Origin: Pelomonas sp. Root1237
GTDB taxonomy: Bacteria; Pseudomonadota; Gammaproteobacteria; Burkholderiales; Burkholderiaceae_C
Length of the DNA: 64,000 nt
Direction of reading: 5' to 3'
NCBI RefSeq assembly: GCF_001425055.1
Contig: NZ_LMDK01000018.1
Span: forward strand, 422,409-486,408
The translations under genes were made by a program, and so were the position numbers. The notes beneath the pieces are model-generated. The model saw nothing but the letters and a program-made list of their open reading frames with translations. It made no database searches and was not told the origin of the DNA. The number at the start of each line of letters is the position of its first letter. The first letter of the stretch is position 1. Positions 1 through 7,688 of the stretch are shown in pieces.

Positions 1-1595
1 GTCGCGACGCCGTTGCTGAAGTTGAGGGCGCTGCTGCCCAGCGTGCCGGCGCTGGTCGTCAGCGTGGCCGTGCCGTTGACCGTCGTCTCGACGCTGCAAC
101 TGGCGGCGTTGGTGGCGCAGGCCTTGACGGTCACCGTCGTCGGCAGGCAGGTCAGGCTGGTGGATGGCAGCCACACCTCGTAGTGGTCCAGCGGCAGCGG
201 ACAAGTGCGCGAGGCCGGCGCCATGTCGGCCGTCAGCTCCAGCGCGCTGATCTCGTAGTTGTAGACCCGCATTTCGTCGATGAGGCCGTTGGCCGACCTC
301 AGCGTGCCATTGGTGGGCGCGGTGCTGCTGCGGTTGTCGCCGACAAAGAGGGTGCCGATGCTGTTGTCCAGAGTGCCGCTCGTCGTCGCCGTCGTGGCGC
401 CGACCTGAACGCCGTTGAGATAGATGCGCAGCGTGCTCTGGTTGGTGCCGGTAGCCAGGTTCCAGGTGATGCCGATGTGCTTCCACGTGCTCGCGGCGAC
501 GGACTGCGCCGGCGTGGCGGTCGATACCACGAGCCCGTTGCTGTCGGTGACGGTCAGGCGCAGGGAGCCGTCGCTCTGGCGCACCAGGAAGAAGGGCTTG
601 CTCGTGGACGTCGTCGCGTCCAGCAGCATCGCCGCCGAGTTGTTCCAGGCCGTGCTGGCGTCGTACCAGAAGGTCACGGCGCCCTTGTCGCCGACGCCGG
701 AGTTGACGTCGAGCAGCGTGTCCACTGCGTGGCTGGCGCTCGTCGTGTCGGCCGGGATGCTGAGCGAGCGGCAGACCTTGGCCGTGGCCGAGGTGACTGC
801 GTTGCCGATGCGCACGCCGTTGTTGCTGTTGCCGCTGCTGTCCGCCACCTCGCCGACGCGACCGCTGTAGTTCCATTCGTCGAAGCGGTACTCGGCGCGG
901 CGCGTCGGCGTGCCGTTGGGCACGAACCAGCGGATGGCGCTGCCGTTGGCGTTGTAGCCGCTGTTGTAGGAGTACTGGGTGGTGTCGCTGCTGCTGACCT
1001 GCACGCCAATGGTGGCGTTGGAGCCGCTCGCATTGGCGTTGCCGTACTGGTACTTGAACTCACCGTTCTCGAACAGGATGATCTGGAAGGTGTAGGGGGT
1101 GCTGGTGTTGTACTGATAGACACCGTTCCAGGACACGACGACGTAGCGGTTGGGCGCCGTGCCCTTCTGTTCCCAGGTCACGCCGCCGCTGCCGGCGCGG
1201 CTGGGGTCGAGGTCGGTCCAGTAGGCCAGGATGACGTTGGTCGTGGCCGAGGCAACGCAGCCACTCTGCGTGTCGGCCGCGCCGGCCGGCAGGGCGGTGT
1301 TGGTGTAGGTGCGAAAGAACCCGGTGTCGGTCCCGAACTGCAGTCCACCATTGGTCAGCACGCGCACCGACGTGTAGGCCGTGCCTGCGAAGGTGAACTT
1401 GAAGCCGCCGGTGAAGGTGATGGTGGCCTTGTCGTCGTCGCCCGGGTAACTGGTGCAACTGCGGTCCCACGCGAGGGCATTGGCGGCCGTCTCCCAGGCA
1501 TAGCTGTCGCTGCGGAAGGTGTAGCTGGACGCGGCCTGCGCGAGGCCGCACAGCAGGGCCAGGGCGATCAGCAGGAGACAGCGGGCGGCGTGCAT
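1..1595 (-). CDS. mshQ: MSHA biogenesis protein MshQ-like, 3' end outside window
   Basis: Open from an ATG at 1595 to the window edge (531 codons), so the C-terminus is missing. The first ~21 residues form a Sec signal peptide (MHAARC, then a Leu/Ala-rich core ending in AQA). The middle, roughly residues 220-430, reads as a concanavalin-A/LamG-like fold (motifs AVTFWYD, WKHIGITWN, IYLNGVQVG). The remainder is Ser/Thr/Asn-rich and ends in Ig-like repeats. Its place at the end of a run of prepilin genes matches MshQ of MSHA loci, an exported protein of unclear role, perhaps tip- or surface-associated. The start overlaps the mshP stop by 28 bp. A long plus-strand ORF over it is a GC-driven shadow. 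Confidence 0.75.
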   Translation of the reverse strand, partial: MHAARCLLLIALALLCGLAQAASSYTFRSDSYAWETAANALAWDRSCTSYPGDDDKATITFTGGFKFTFAGTAYTSVRVLTNGGLQFGTDTGFFRTYTNTALPAGAADTQSGCVASATTNVILAYWTDLDPSRAGSGGVTWEQKGTAPNRYVVVSWNGVYQYNTSTPYTFQIILFENGEFKYQYGNANASGSNATIGVQVSSSDTTQYSYNSGYNANGSAIRWFVPNGTPTRRAEYRFDEWNYSGRVGEVADSSGNSNNGVRIGNAVTSATAKVCRSLSIPADTTSASHAVDTLLDVNSGVGDKGAVTFWYDASTAWNNSAAMLLDATTSTSKPFFLVRQSDGSLRLTVTDSNGLVVSTATPAQSVAASTWKHIGITWNLATGTNQSTLRIYLNGVQVGATTATTSGTLDNSIGTLFVGDNRSSTAPTNGTLRSANGLIDEMRVYNYEISALELTADMAPASRTCPLPLDHYEVWLPSTSLTCLPTTVTVKACATNAASCSVETTVNGTATLTTSAGTLGSSALNFSNGVA

Positions 1596-2059
1596 GTCTT
1601 GTACGACAAGGTACGGCTGAGCTGGCGCTCGGCGTAGGTGGGCTCGGTGGTGCTGCCGTTGGGGCAGGCGCCGCCGCTCGCGATGTTGCAGGCGGTGGCC
1701 TGCACGACGTAGAAGGCCAGTTGCTGCTCGCCGTCGGTCACCGTGCCGGCAGCCGGATTGCGCGCGCAGGTGATGGTGACGGTGAAGTCGGACAGTTGGT
1801 CGGGCAGGGCGATGCTCTTGGTGGCGAAGCAGATGGGCTGGGCGGCACCGCGCAGGACCTGGTAGCTGCCCCAATCCAGACCAGCCAGGGCGGCCTGGTA
1901 AGCCTTGGCCGCGGCCAGTTCGCCGGCCGAGCCGAGCTGCTGGCGCTGGCTCAGCGAGGCCAGCGCCACGCCCAGCGCGGCCAGCACCACGAGGATGAAG
2001 AGCATGGACATCATCGTGAAACCGGTACTCCGGTTCGATAAGCCGCGCAGCGTTCTCAT
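1568..2059 (-). CDS. mshP: MSHA biogenesis protein MshP, prepilin-like
   Basis: 163 aa with a class III signal: a short basic leader, Gly, then FTMMSMLFILVVLAALGVAL as the hydrophobic helix. Position 5 after the cleavage Gly is Ser, not the usual Glu, as in pseudopilins that cap an assembly rather than stack in the fibre. The C-terminal half has several Cys that may form disulfides. It overlaps mshO by 4 bp and mshQ by 28 bp, so the genes are probably translationally coupled. Assigned to MshP by position, size and leader. Likely a minor component of the pilus assembled across the inner membrane. Confidence 0.75.
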   Translation of the reverse strand: MRTLRGLSNRSTGFTMMSMLFILVVLAALGVALASLSQRQQLGSAGELAAAKAYQAALAGLDWGSYQVLRGAAQPICFATKSIALPDQLSDFTVTITCARNPAAGTVTDGEQQLAFYVVQATACNIASGGACPNGSTTEPTYAERQLSRTLSYKTCTPPAVSC

Positions 2060-2871
2060 GGCAGGTTGTCCACGTGGACGGCGTGATAGAGGGACACGGT
2101 CTCGCCGTTGCGGGCTAGCGAAATCTGCAGCGAGGCGAGGGCGTAGCGGGCCGTCGCCGCGCCCGTGCTGTAGCTGAAGCTGCAGGCGGTGACGTTGCGG
2201 GCCAGCACGGCGGCGGTGCCTGCCGGCGGGTCGGCCTGGCTGGCTGTCGCGGCATAGCCGCTGTAGCGGGTGAGCGTGCCGGCGGCGATATTGCAGGTGT
2301 AGCTGACGGGTGACTCGATGGCATAGACGCGATATGGCGGCGACTGCAGCGCATTGGGCAGCGCTGCGCCCGCGACGCCGACGTTGACGGCATTGCCCGC
2401 GGCGTTGCCGGAGATGCGCACGTTGTCACCGGCGTAGGCGTCGGCGTCCGGCGTGTCGGCGCCGAGGTTGTACCAGGCCAGCTTCTGGCTGGCATGGCTG
2501 ATCGCGAGCGGCGGCCCAACGATGGCAAAGTTGGGGACGGGCGCGACGCCGAACTGCAAGGCACCGGCACCGGCGGTGGCGTAACGCGCCGCTCCGCTGA
2601 CGGGGATGAGCTCCAGGCTGTTGCCCTTCACGCGCACGCTGTTGGGCAGAGCGCCGGCCAGGTCGCGGGCGATGCGGCGCAGCGCGGTGTCGGCCTGTTC
2701 GCCGAGCTGGGCGCGGTCGTTGCTGGCGAAGTAGGCATCCGTCGCCGGCACGATGAAGACCGAGACTATGGTGATGACGATGCCGGTGAGGACGATGGTC
2801 ATCACCGCCTCGATCAGCGTGAAGCCTTGCTGGCGTGAGCGAACGCCTTCAGTTCGCATCGTTGGGGGCAT
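2056..2871 (-). CDS. mshO: MSHA biogenesis protein MshO, minor prepilin
   Basis: 271 aa. The leader ends at Gly before FTLIEAVMTIVLTGIVI, a canonical type IV prepilin N-terminus with Glu5. This is longer than a major pilin, as expected for MshO, which is PilW/PulJ-like. The start overlaps the end of the gene upstream by 23 bp; an internal ATG at 2859 would shorten the overlap. It should be processed by the prepilin peptidase (not in this window) and act in pilus initiation or at the tip. The family call rests on length, N-terminus and position between mshD and mshP. Confidence 0.8.
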   Translation of the reverse strand: MPPTMRTEGVRSRQQGFTLIEAVMTIVLTGIVITIVSVFIVPATDAYFASNDRAQLGEQADTALRRIARDLAGALPNSVRVKGNSLELIPVSGAARYATAGAGALQFGVAPVPNFAIVGPPLAISHASQKLAWYNLGADTPDADAYAGDNVRISGNAAGNAVNVGVAGAALPNALQSPPYRVYAIESPVSYTCNIAAGTLTRYSGYAATASQADPPAGTAAVLARNVTACSFSYSTGAATARYALASLQISLARNGETVSLYHAVHVDNLP

Positions 2872-3445
2872 AGCGGGTGCGCCAGCCTTGCAAGGTCAGC
2901 GTGCTGCTGTCGGGCGCAGTGACGGTGACGGTGATCTTCAGCGCCTCGCCGGCCACGACGTTGTCCAGGGCGGCCGAGGTCACGGCGACCGAGGCGCTGT
3001 AGCCGCCGAGGCCGGCGATGGCCGTGTTGGCCACGTCGCGGATGCCGCTCATCGAGAAGCCGGCGTAGTCGTTGACGTTGTCGAAGGAGGTGGTGCCGTA
3101 GCGGGTCTCGCCGGGCTCGGTGCCGCTGCCTTCGACGAGTGCTGCGCACCCGGTTGGCGACACCGTGGCCGACGTGGCCGTGGCGACGTTGGCATCGTCG
3201 GGATCGCACCAGGTGAAGTTCATCAGCTCCACCTCGCGCAGCAGCGACTCGGCGATGGCCAGCTGCTGGCGGCGGATCATGGGTTCCGCGCTCGCCGTCG
3301 TGGCCGTGACGAAAACCTTCAGCAGCGCGGCCAGCGCGATGCTGACAACGACGATGAAGAGCAGGAGTTCGATCAGGCTCAGGCCGCACTGGCGCGGCCG
3401 ACGGGGCATGGCCGGCATGCGGGGGATGCTAGCCGAGCGCCTCAT
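2849..3445 (-). CDS. mshD: MSHA pilin MshD, minor prepilin
   Basis: 198 aa, PilV/MshD type. A basic leader ends QCG, then LSLIELLLFIVVVSIAL with Glu5 and a long hydrophobic stretch. The body contains LLREVELMNFTWCDPDDAN, where an acidic Cys-containing WCDPDD patch resembles MshD proteins. Coupled to mshO (23 bp overlap) and 10 bp downstream of mshC. Likely a low-abundance pilin in the priming complex. Confidence is moderate because minor pilins diverge quickly outside the N-terminal helix. Confidence 0.78.
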   Translation of the reverse strand: MRRSASIPRMPAMPRRPRQCGLSLIELLLFIVVVSIALAALLKVFVTATTASAEPMIRRQQLAIAESLLREVELMNFTWCDPDDANVATATSATVSPTGCAALVEGSGTEPGETRYGTTSFDNVNDYAGFSMSGIRDVANTAIAGLGGYSASVAVTSAALDNVVAGEALKITVTVTAPDSSTLTLQGWRTRYAPNDAN

Positions 3446-3455
3446 GGGTCAAGCC

Positions 3456-3911
3456 TCAAGGAGTCGCGTAGATCAGGCCCGTATCCGCCTCGATGCGGTA
3501 GGCCTGGCTGTAATTGCTGGAGGCGACCGTGACGGTCAGCGCGCCACCCGTGTGGGTCGTCGTCGCGCCGCTGTTGCCGCTGTTGAAGGTCACTGTGCCG
3601 CTGGAGGACAAGCAAGGGCTTTCGGTCGCAGGGCAGGGTAGCGTCGCGATGGCGGTGCCACTGCCATTGCCGTAGGCCCAGCTCACGCCGGTGCTGCTGA
3701 TGGTCTCGATGATGGGGCGGCGCTGCTGCAGGGCCAGCCTGAGCATGGCCTGGTGGCGGCCCTGAAGGTCATCGCCAAAAGAACGCAGCCGCCACAGCGT
3801 CGTGTCCACCACCTTGGGGAGGGCGAACACCGCCAGGGCGGCTGTGATCACGATGACGAGGATGAGCTCGATCAGCGTGAAGCCCGCGTCGGCGCGCGGG
3901 GCGTGGGTCAT
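3456..3911 (-). CDS. mshC: MSHA pilin MshC, minor prepilin
   Basis: 151 aa. The leader MTHAPRADAG is followed by FTLIELILVIVITAALAVFA, including Glu5. The next segment (VDTTLWRLRSFGDDLQGRHQAML) has the GspH/FimT-like pattern of early helix and Gln/His-rich linker seen in MshC. Located 4 bp downstream of the major pilin gene and 10 bp upstream of mshD, so it belongs to one transcript. Role: minor pilin of the MSHA-type fibre. Confidence 0.78.
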   Translation of the reverse strand: MTHAPRADAGFTLIELILVIVITAALAVFALPKVVDTTLWRLRSFGDDLQGRHQAMLRLALQQRRPIIETISSTGVSWAYGNGSGTAIATLPCPATESPCLSSSGTVTFNSGNSGATTTHTGGALTVTVASSNYSQAYRIEADTGLIYATP

Positions 3912-3915
3912 GGGA

Positions 3916-4293
3916 TCAAAGGATGCCGGTGACGGTGAAGGTGGCCTTCTTGTCGATGTGACCGGTCAGCTCGCAAGTGCTCACGGTAATGTTGGCGGCA
4001 GCGGTGCTGTCCGTCGTGACCGAGAAACCGGTGGGCAGCGGGCTTTGCAGCATTGCGATGACGTCGGAGCACTTGGTCACGGCCACGCCGTTGTTGCCGT
4101 TGGCCTTGCGACCGGCGTAGTTGATGGCCGAAGCGGAGCTCAGCGCGCCGGCAAAACCGTTGACGGCCGCCTGCTTGGCGTCGTCATCAACGGCGACGAA
4201 CTTGGGCAGGGCGACGGCCGACAGCACGCCGAGGATGACGATGACCATCACCAGTTCGATCAGGGTGAAACCAGCTTGCACAGACTTGTTCAT
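3916..4293 (-). CDS. mshA: MSHA major pilin MshA (or MshB)
   Basis: 125 aa. Leader MNKSVQAG then FTLIELVMVIVILGVLSAVA, a textbook type IVa prepilin with Glu5 after the cleavage Gly. The mature body is short and has two Cys (TKCSDV and STCELTG) that can form the usual C-terminal disulfide loop. A good Shine-Dalgarno (AGGAAGG) sits 5 bases before the ATG. Only one gene of this type lies in the locus, so it is taken as the main pilin MshA; the paralogue MshB cannot be excluded. It follows mshG after 153 bp, the largest gap in the locus, which could hold an extra promoter for strong pilin expression. Confidence 0.8.
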   Translation of the reverse strand: MNKSVQAGFTLIELVMVIVILGVLSAVALPKFVAVDDDAKQAAVNGFAGALSSASAINYAGRKANGNNGVAVTKCSDVIAMLQSPLPTGFSVTTDSTAAANITVSTCELTGHIDKKATFTVTGIL

Positions 4294-4407
4294 GGGGTGC
4301 CTTCCTGCGCTCTGGGCGCTGTGGTCCGGGGGGTGACAGGACTATCGGGCAGCGGCTCAGCGATGAGAAGTGAATTGCGCACGAGTTTTATGACGGGTCC
4401 ACACCGG

Positions 4408-4425
4408 CCTGCAAACCGTTGCAGG
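4408..4425. repeat. Short perfect hairpin between mshG and mshA
   Basis: CCTGCAA-ACCG-TTGCAGG gives seven perfect pairs with a 4-nt loop. No U-run follows on the minus strand, so it is not a classic terminator. It could be a processing or stabilising structure that separates mshA expression from the assembly genes. The 153-bp gap (4294-4446) otherwise holds only the mshA ribosome binding site. Confidence 0.5.
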
Positions 4426-4446
4426 CTTCACGCCCTGGCCGTCGCT

Positions 4447-5676
4447 TCAACGCCCCATGGCCGCCTGGCCCAGGTTCCACAGTGGCAGGAAGACACCCAG
4501 GGCCAGCACCAGCACCATGCCGCCGATGATGCTCAGCAGGATGGGCTCGATGGCGGCGGACAGGCCCTTGATGGCGAAATCGGTCTCGCGCTCGTACATC
4601 TGCGCGATCTCGGTCATCAGGGTATCCAGCTCGCCCGTCTCCTCGCCCACCGCAATCATTTGCAGCACGATGGGCGTGAAGACGCCGGTGCCTGTTGCGC
4701 AGCGCGAGATGCTTTCGCCGCGCTCGACGCCGTCGCGCATCTGCTCGATACGGGCGCCGATGTAGGCGTTGTCCACGGTCTGCGCGACCACGGTCAGCGC
4801 CTGGCTGATGGGCACGCCCGAGCTGCTGGCCAGCGCAAAGCTGCGCGCGAAGCGGGCCAGCGTGGCCTTGAGCACGATGTTGCCGGCGATGGGCAGGCGC
4901 AGCTTGAAGCGGTCCCAGGTGTAGCGGCCGCCGGGTGTGGCGATCCAGTTTCGCCAGGCCAAGGCCGCGCCGATGCCAGCAGCCACGACCAGGGGCCACC
5001 ACTTCACCGTCCAGCCCGAGAAGCCGAGCAGGATGCGTGTCATCAGCGGCAGCTCTGTCTTGAAGTGGGAGAAGACGTCGGCGAACTTCGGTAAAACGAA
5101 GACGTTGATGACGATCAGTGCGATGGCCATCGCGACGATCACCATGATGGGGTAGCGCAGCGCCTGCTTGATGCGGGCGCGGATGTCCAGCTCGAACTCC
5201 AGGTGCTCGGCCAGGCGCTGGAAGACCTCGGTCAGCTTGCCCGTCAGCTCGCCGACGCGGGTCATGGCGACGTAGAAGCTGCTGAACACGGCCGGGTGGC
5301 GCGCGAAGGCGGTGCCCAGCTCGCGACCCTGGTCCAGGCTGGCGCGCACGTCCTGCAGCAGGGCGATGATGCCGGGGTGGCTGGTGGAGGCCTCCAGCCC
5401 GGCCAGCGCGCGCAGGATGGGCACGCCGGCCTTTTGCAGGGTGTACATCTGACGCGTCAGCACCAGGGCGTCTTCCTGCGTGATGGGCTTGGCGAGCAGG
5501 GCCTCGAGCCAGTTGCCGCCGCCCGCCACGCTGATGGCCTCGGTGGTCGCTTCGATGCTGACGGGCACGACGCCGCCGGCCATCAGCTGGGCCGCCACCG
5601 CGTCGCTGTTGATGGCATCGACGATGCCTTCAACCAGCTCGCCGCGGCCGTTGCGGCCCTTGAACGCGAAGTTCAT
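4447..5676 (-). CDS. mshG: MSHA biogenesis protein MshG, type II secretion F family platform protein
   Basis: 409 aa, the normal length for PilC/GspF/MshG. Two repeated GspF domains (about residues 70-195 and 270-395) each carry the VLTRQMYTLQKAGVPILRALAG-like helical signature, with about three membrane helices (MVIVAMAIALIVINVFVLP; WWPLVVAAGIGAALAW; ILLSIIGGMVLVLALGVFLPLW). It forms the inner-membrane platform that couples the MshE ATPase to pilin insertion. Separated from mshE by a 163-bp gap that holds a multi-hairpin repeat. Strong family match. Confidence 0.92.
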   Translation of the reverse strand: MNFAFKGRNGRGELVEGIVDAINSDAVAAQLMAGGVVPVSIEATTEAISVAGGGNWLEALLAKPITQEDALVLTRQMYTLQKAGVPILRALAGLEASTSHPGIIALLQDVRASLDQGRELGTAFARHPAVFSSFYVAMTRVGELTGKLTEVFQRLAEHLEFELDIRARIKQALRYPIMVIVAMAIALIVINVFVLPKFADVFSHFKTELPLMTRILLGFSGWTVKWWPLVVAAGIGAALAWRNWIATPGGRYTWDRFKLRLPIAGNIVLKATLARFARSFALASSSGVPISQALTVVAQTVDNAYIGARIEQMRDGVERGESISRCATGTGVFTPIVLQMIAVGEETGELDTLMTEIAQMYERETDFAIKGLSAAIEPILLSIIGGMVLVLALGVFLPLWNLGQAAMGR

Positions 5677-5707
5677 GCGGGTTGCCTTCTGTGCGTTCGA
5701 GCCGCGA

Positions 5708-5838
5708 GCCGAGCGCTGGGCCGCCCCGAGCCGGATCGCGGGCGATGTGCTTGCGGCTCAACGCCGCAAGCATCGCCGTCCCCGCGGGGGACCGACTGGA
5801 CTCGCCCGCGTTCAGCGGCGCGAGGCTGGGCGAGGGGC
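5708..5838 (-). repeat. Intergenic multi-hairpin repeat, copy 1 of 3
   Basis: Fills the gap between the mshE stop and mshG start. Shares with 43705-43838 and 53470-53587 a GCTTGCGGC/GCCGCAAGC hairpin, a CCCCGCGGGG-type palindrome, a GGCCGAGCG-like edge and a GCGAGGGGC edge. All three copies lie between co-directional genes and have the same orientation relative to transcription. No ORF in it. Confidence 0.85.
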
Positions 5839-5839
5839 T

Positions 5840-7582
5840 TCAACTCTGACATTCAGCATCTACGCTGATGCGCACCGCCTCGGCCAGCGAGGTCTTGCCC
5901 TCGCGCACCAGGTCCATGCTGCGGTCGGCCAAGGTCTTGCCCTTGAGCGATTTGCGAGCGGCCGCAAGGAAGGCGCCGGCATCGCTGTTCTGGATGGCCA
6001 GGGCCATGTCGGGGTCCATCTCCAGCATTTCGTAGATGCCGCGCCGGCCCTGGTAGCCGGTGCCGTTGCACTCGGCGCAGCCGCGGCCGGCGACGCTCTT
6101 CACCGGGCCGGGCGCCTCGCCGTTCATGGCCATCACCTCGTTGATCCAGGCCTGCTCCTGCGGCGAGGCCAGATGCGGCTCGGCGCAATGCTTGCAGACG
6201 CCGCGCAGCAGGCGCTGGGCCAGCACGGCCTGCAGGGAGGTGGCCACCATGAAGGGCGGCGCGCCCATGTCGAGCAGTCGGAAGGGCGTGGAGACGGTGT
6301 CCTTGGTGTGCAGCGTGGACAGCAGCAGGTGGCCGGTGATGGCGGCCCGAAGGCCGATCTCGGCCGTCTCGGCATCGCGCATTTCGCCCACCAGGATGAC
6401 GTCGGGGTCCTGGCGCAGCGCGGCGCGCAGCACCTTGGCGAAATCGAGCTCGATCTTGTCGTTGACCTGCACCTGGGTCAGCCCCGGCAGACGGTATTCG
6501 ATGGGGTCTTCGGCCGTGATGATCTTGAGCTTCTCCGAGTCCAGTTCGGCGAGCGCGGCATACAGCGTCGAGGTCTTGCCGGAACCGGTCGGGCCGGTGA
6601 CCAGCAGCATGCCGGAGTCGCGCCCGAGCAGCTCGCGAAAGCGCTTGAGCATGTCGTCGGGCATGCCGATGTCGCCGAGGCGGCGCAGGGCCGAGCCCTG
6701 GCCCAGCAGGCGCATGACGACGGATTCGCCGTACTGGCTGGGCATGGTGGACAGGCGCACGTCCAGCGTGCGGTCGGAGAGGCGCAGCGTGAAGCGGCCG
6801 TCCTGCGGCAGGCGCTTCTCGGAGATGTCCAGGCCCGCCATCAGCTTCAGGCGCTGCGCCAGCGCGGGCGCGATGCGTTTGTCGGCTTGCGTGAGCGTCT
6901 GCATCAGGCCGTCGACGCGGTTGCGGATCAGCAGCTCGCCTTCCTGGGGCTCGATGTGCACGTCGGAGGCGCCGGCGCGCGTCGCGTCCTCGAACACCGA
7001 CTGCAGCAGGCGCACGACCGGTGCGCCTTCCTGGCCGACGCTGGCCTGCAGGGCGCCGAAATCGACGGCGTCGCCGATGTCCTTCTCCAGCGCCTTGGCC
7101 AGGCCGGAGATCTCGTCGCTGCGGCGGTAATGCTTGTCGAAGACGGCCGGCAGCTGGCTTTCGGCCACCACGGCCATGGCCAGGCGGCGCTTCAGGATCT
7201 TGGCCAGCTCGTCGAAGCCGAACAGGTCCAGCGGGTCGGCCATGGCGACCAGCAGGGTGTCGCCGCGCTCCTCCAGCACCAGCGCGCGGAAGCGCCGCGC
7301 TGGCGTCTCGGGCAGCAGGCGCACGAGGTCGGTCTTGAGCGGGAAGGTCTTGAGGTTGACGAAGGGCGCGCGCAGCTGGCGGGCCAGCACATGGGCCAGG
7401 GCCTCCTCGGTGATGAGGTTGGCCTCGATGAGGATGCGGCCCAGCTTCTTGCCGGTGGCGCGCTGCAGCTCCAGCGCCTGGCCGAGCTGCTCGGCCGAGA
7501 TCAGCTGCTGCTCGACGAGGACGTCGCCGAGACGCAGTTTGGGGCGGGGTGCTGCTGCTGCGGTATCGGTTGTTTCGGCCAT
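5840..7582 (-). CDS. mshE: MSHA biogenesis ATPase MshE, GspE/PulE family
   Basis: 580 aa from the ATG at 7582 (MAETTD). A longer form from 7639 would begin inside an inverted repeat and is less likely. The N-terminus has two MshEN motifs (LRLGDVLVEQQLISAEQL and KLGRILIEANLITEEAL), known in Vibrio MshE to bind cyclic di-GMP. The C-terminal ATPase has Walker A GPTGSGKTSTL, an Asp box, Walker B and the His box, plus a zinc-type tetracysteine (CKHC, CAEC). It powers pilin polymerisation at the cytoplasmic face. It lies downstream of a second PulE-type ATPase gene and upstream of mshG. Confidence 0.9.
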   Translation of the reverse strand: MAETTDTAAAAPRPKLRLGDVLVEQQLISAEQLGQALELQRATGKKLGRILIEANLITEEALAHVLARQLRAPFVNLKTFPLKTDLVRLLPETPARRFRALVLEERGDTLLVAMADPLDLFGFDELAKILKRRLAMAVVAESQLPAVFDKHYRRSDEISGLAKALEKDIGDAVDFGALQASVGQEGAPVVRLLQSVFEDATRAGASDVHIEPQEGELLIRNRVDGLMQTLTQADKRIAPALAQRLKLMAGLDISEKRLPQDGRFTLRLSDRTLDVRLSTMPSQYGESVVMRLLGQGSALRRLGDIGMPDDMLKRFRELLGRDSGMLLVTGPTGSGKTSTLYAALAELDSEKLKIITAEDPIEYRLPGLTQVQVNDKIELDFAKVLRAALRQDPDVILVGEMRDAETAEIGLRAAITGHLLLSTLHTKDTVSTPFRLLDMGAPPFMVATSLQAVLAQRLLRGVCKHCAEPHLASPQEQAWINEVMAMNGEAPGPVKSVAGRGCAECNGTGYQGRRGIYEMLEMDPDMALAIQNSDAGAFLAAARKSLKGKTLADRSMDLVREGKTSLAEAVRISVDAECQS

Positions 7583-7599
7583 GGGGGTCAGGAATGGAG

Positions 7600-7678
7600 C
7601 ACAGCCACAGAGGCACGGAGGCACGGAGAAGCAGCCCAAGCCTTCATTGCTCTGTGTCTCCGTGCCTCTGTGGCTGTG
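7600..7678. repeat. Perfect 21-bp inverted repeat, CACAGAGGCACGGAG type
   Basis: Arms 7600-7620 and 7658-7678 match at 21 of 21 positions around a 37-nt loop, and the left arm contains a partial tandem of GGCACGGA. It occupies the mshE leader just after the upstream ATPase gene stops. The CACAGAGGCACGGAG sequence looks like a dispersed REP-type palindrome. There is no U-tract, so termination is not the obvious role. Confidence 0.8.
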
Positions 7679-7688
7679 TTGATAAAGC

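Noticed and set aside
183..1637. Plus-strand ORF of 484 codons
   Set aside because: Lies wholly over the minus-strand mshQ gene. The translation is Val/Gly/Ala/Arg-rich without domains; it is a high-GC antisense shadow.
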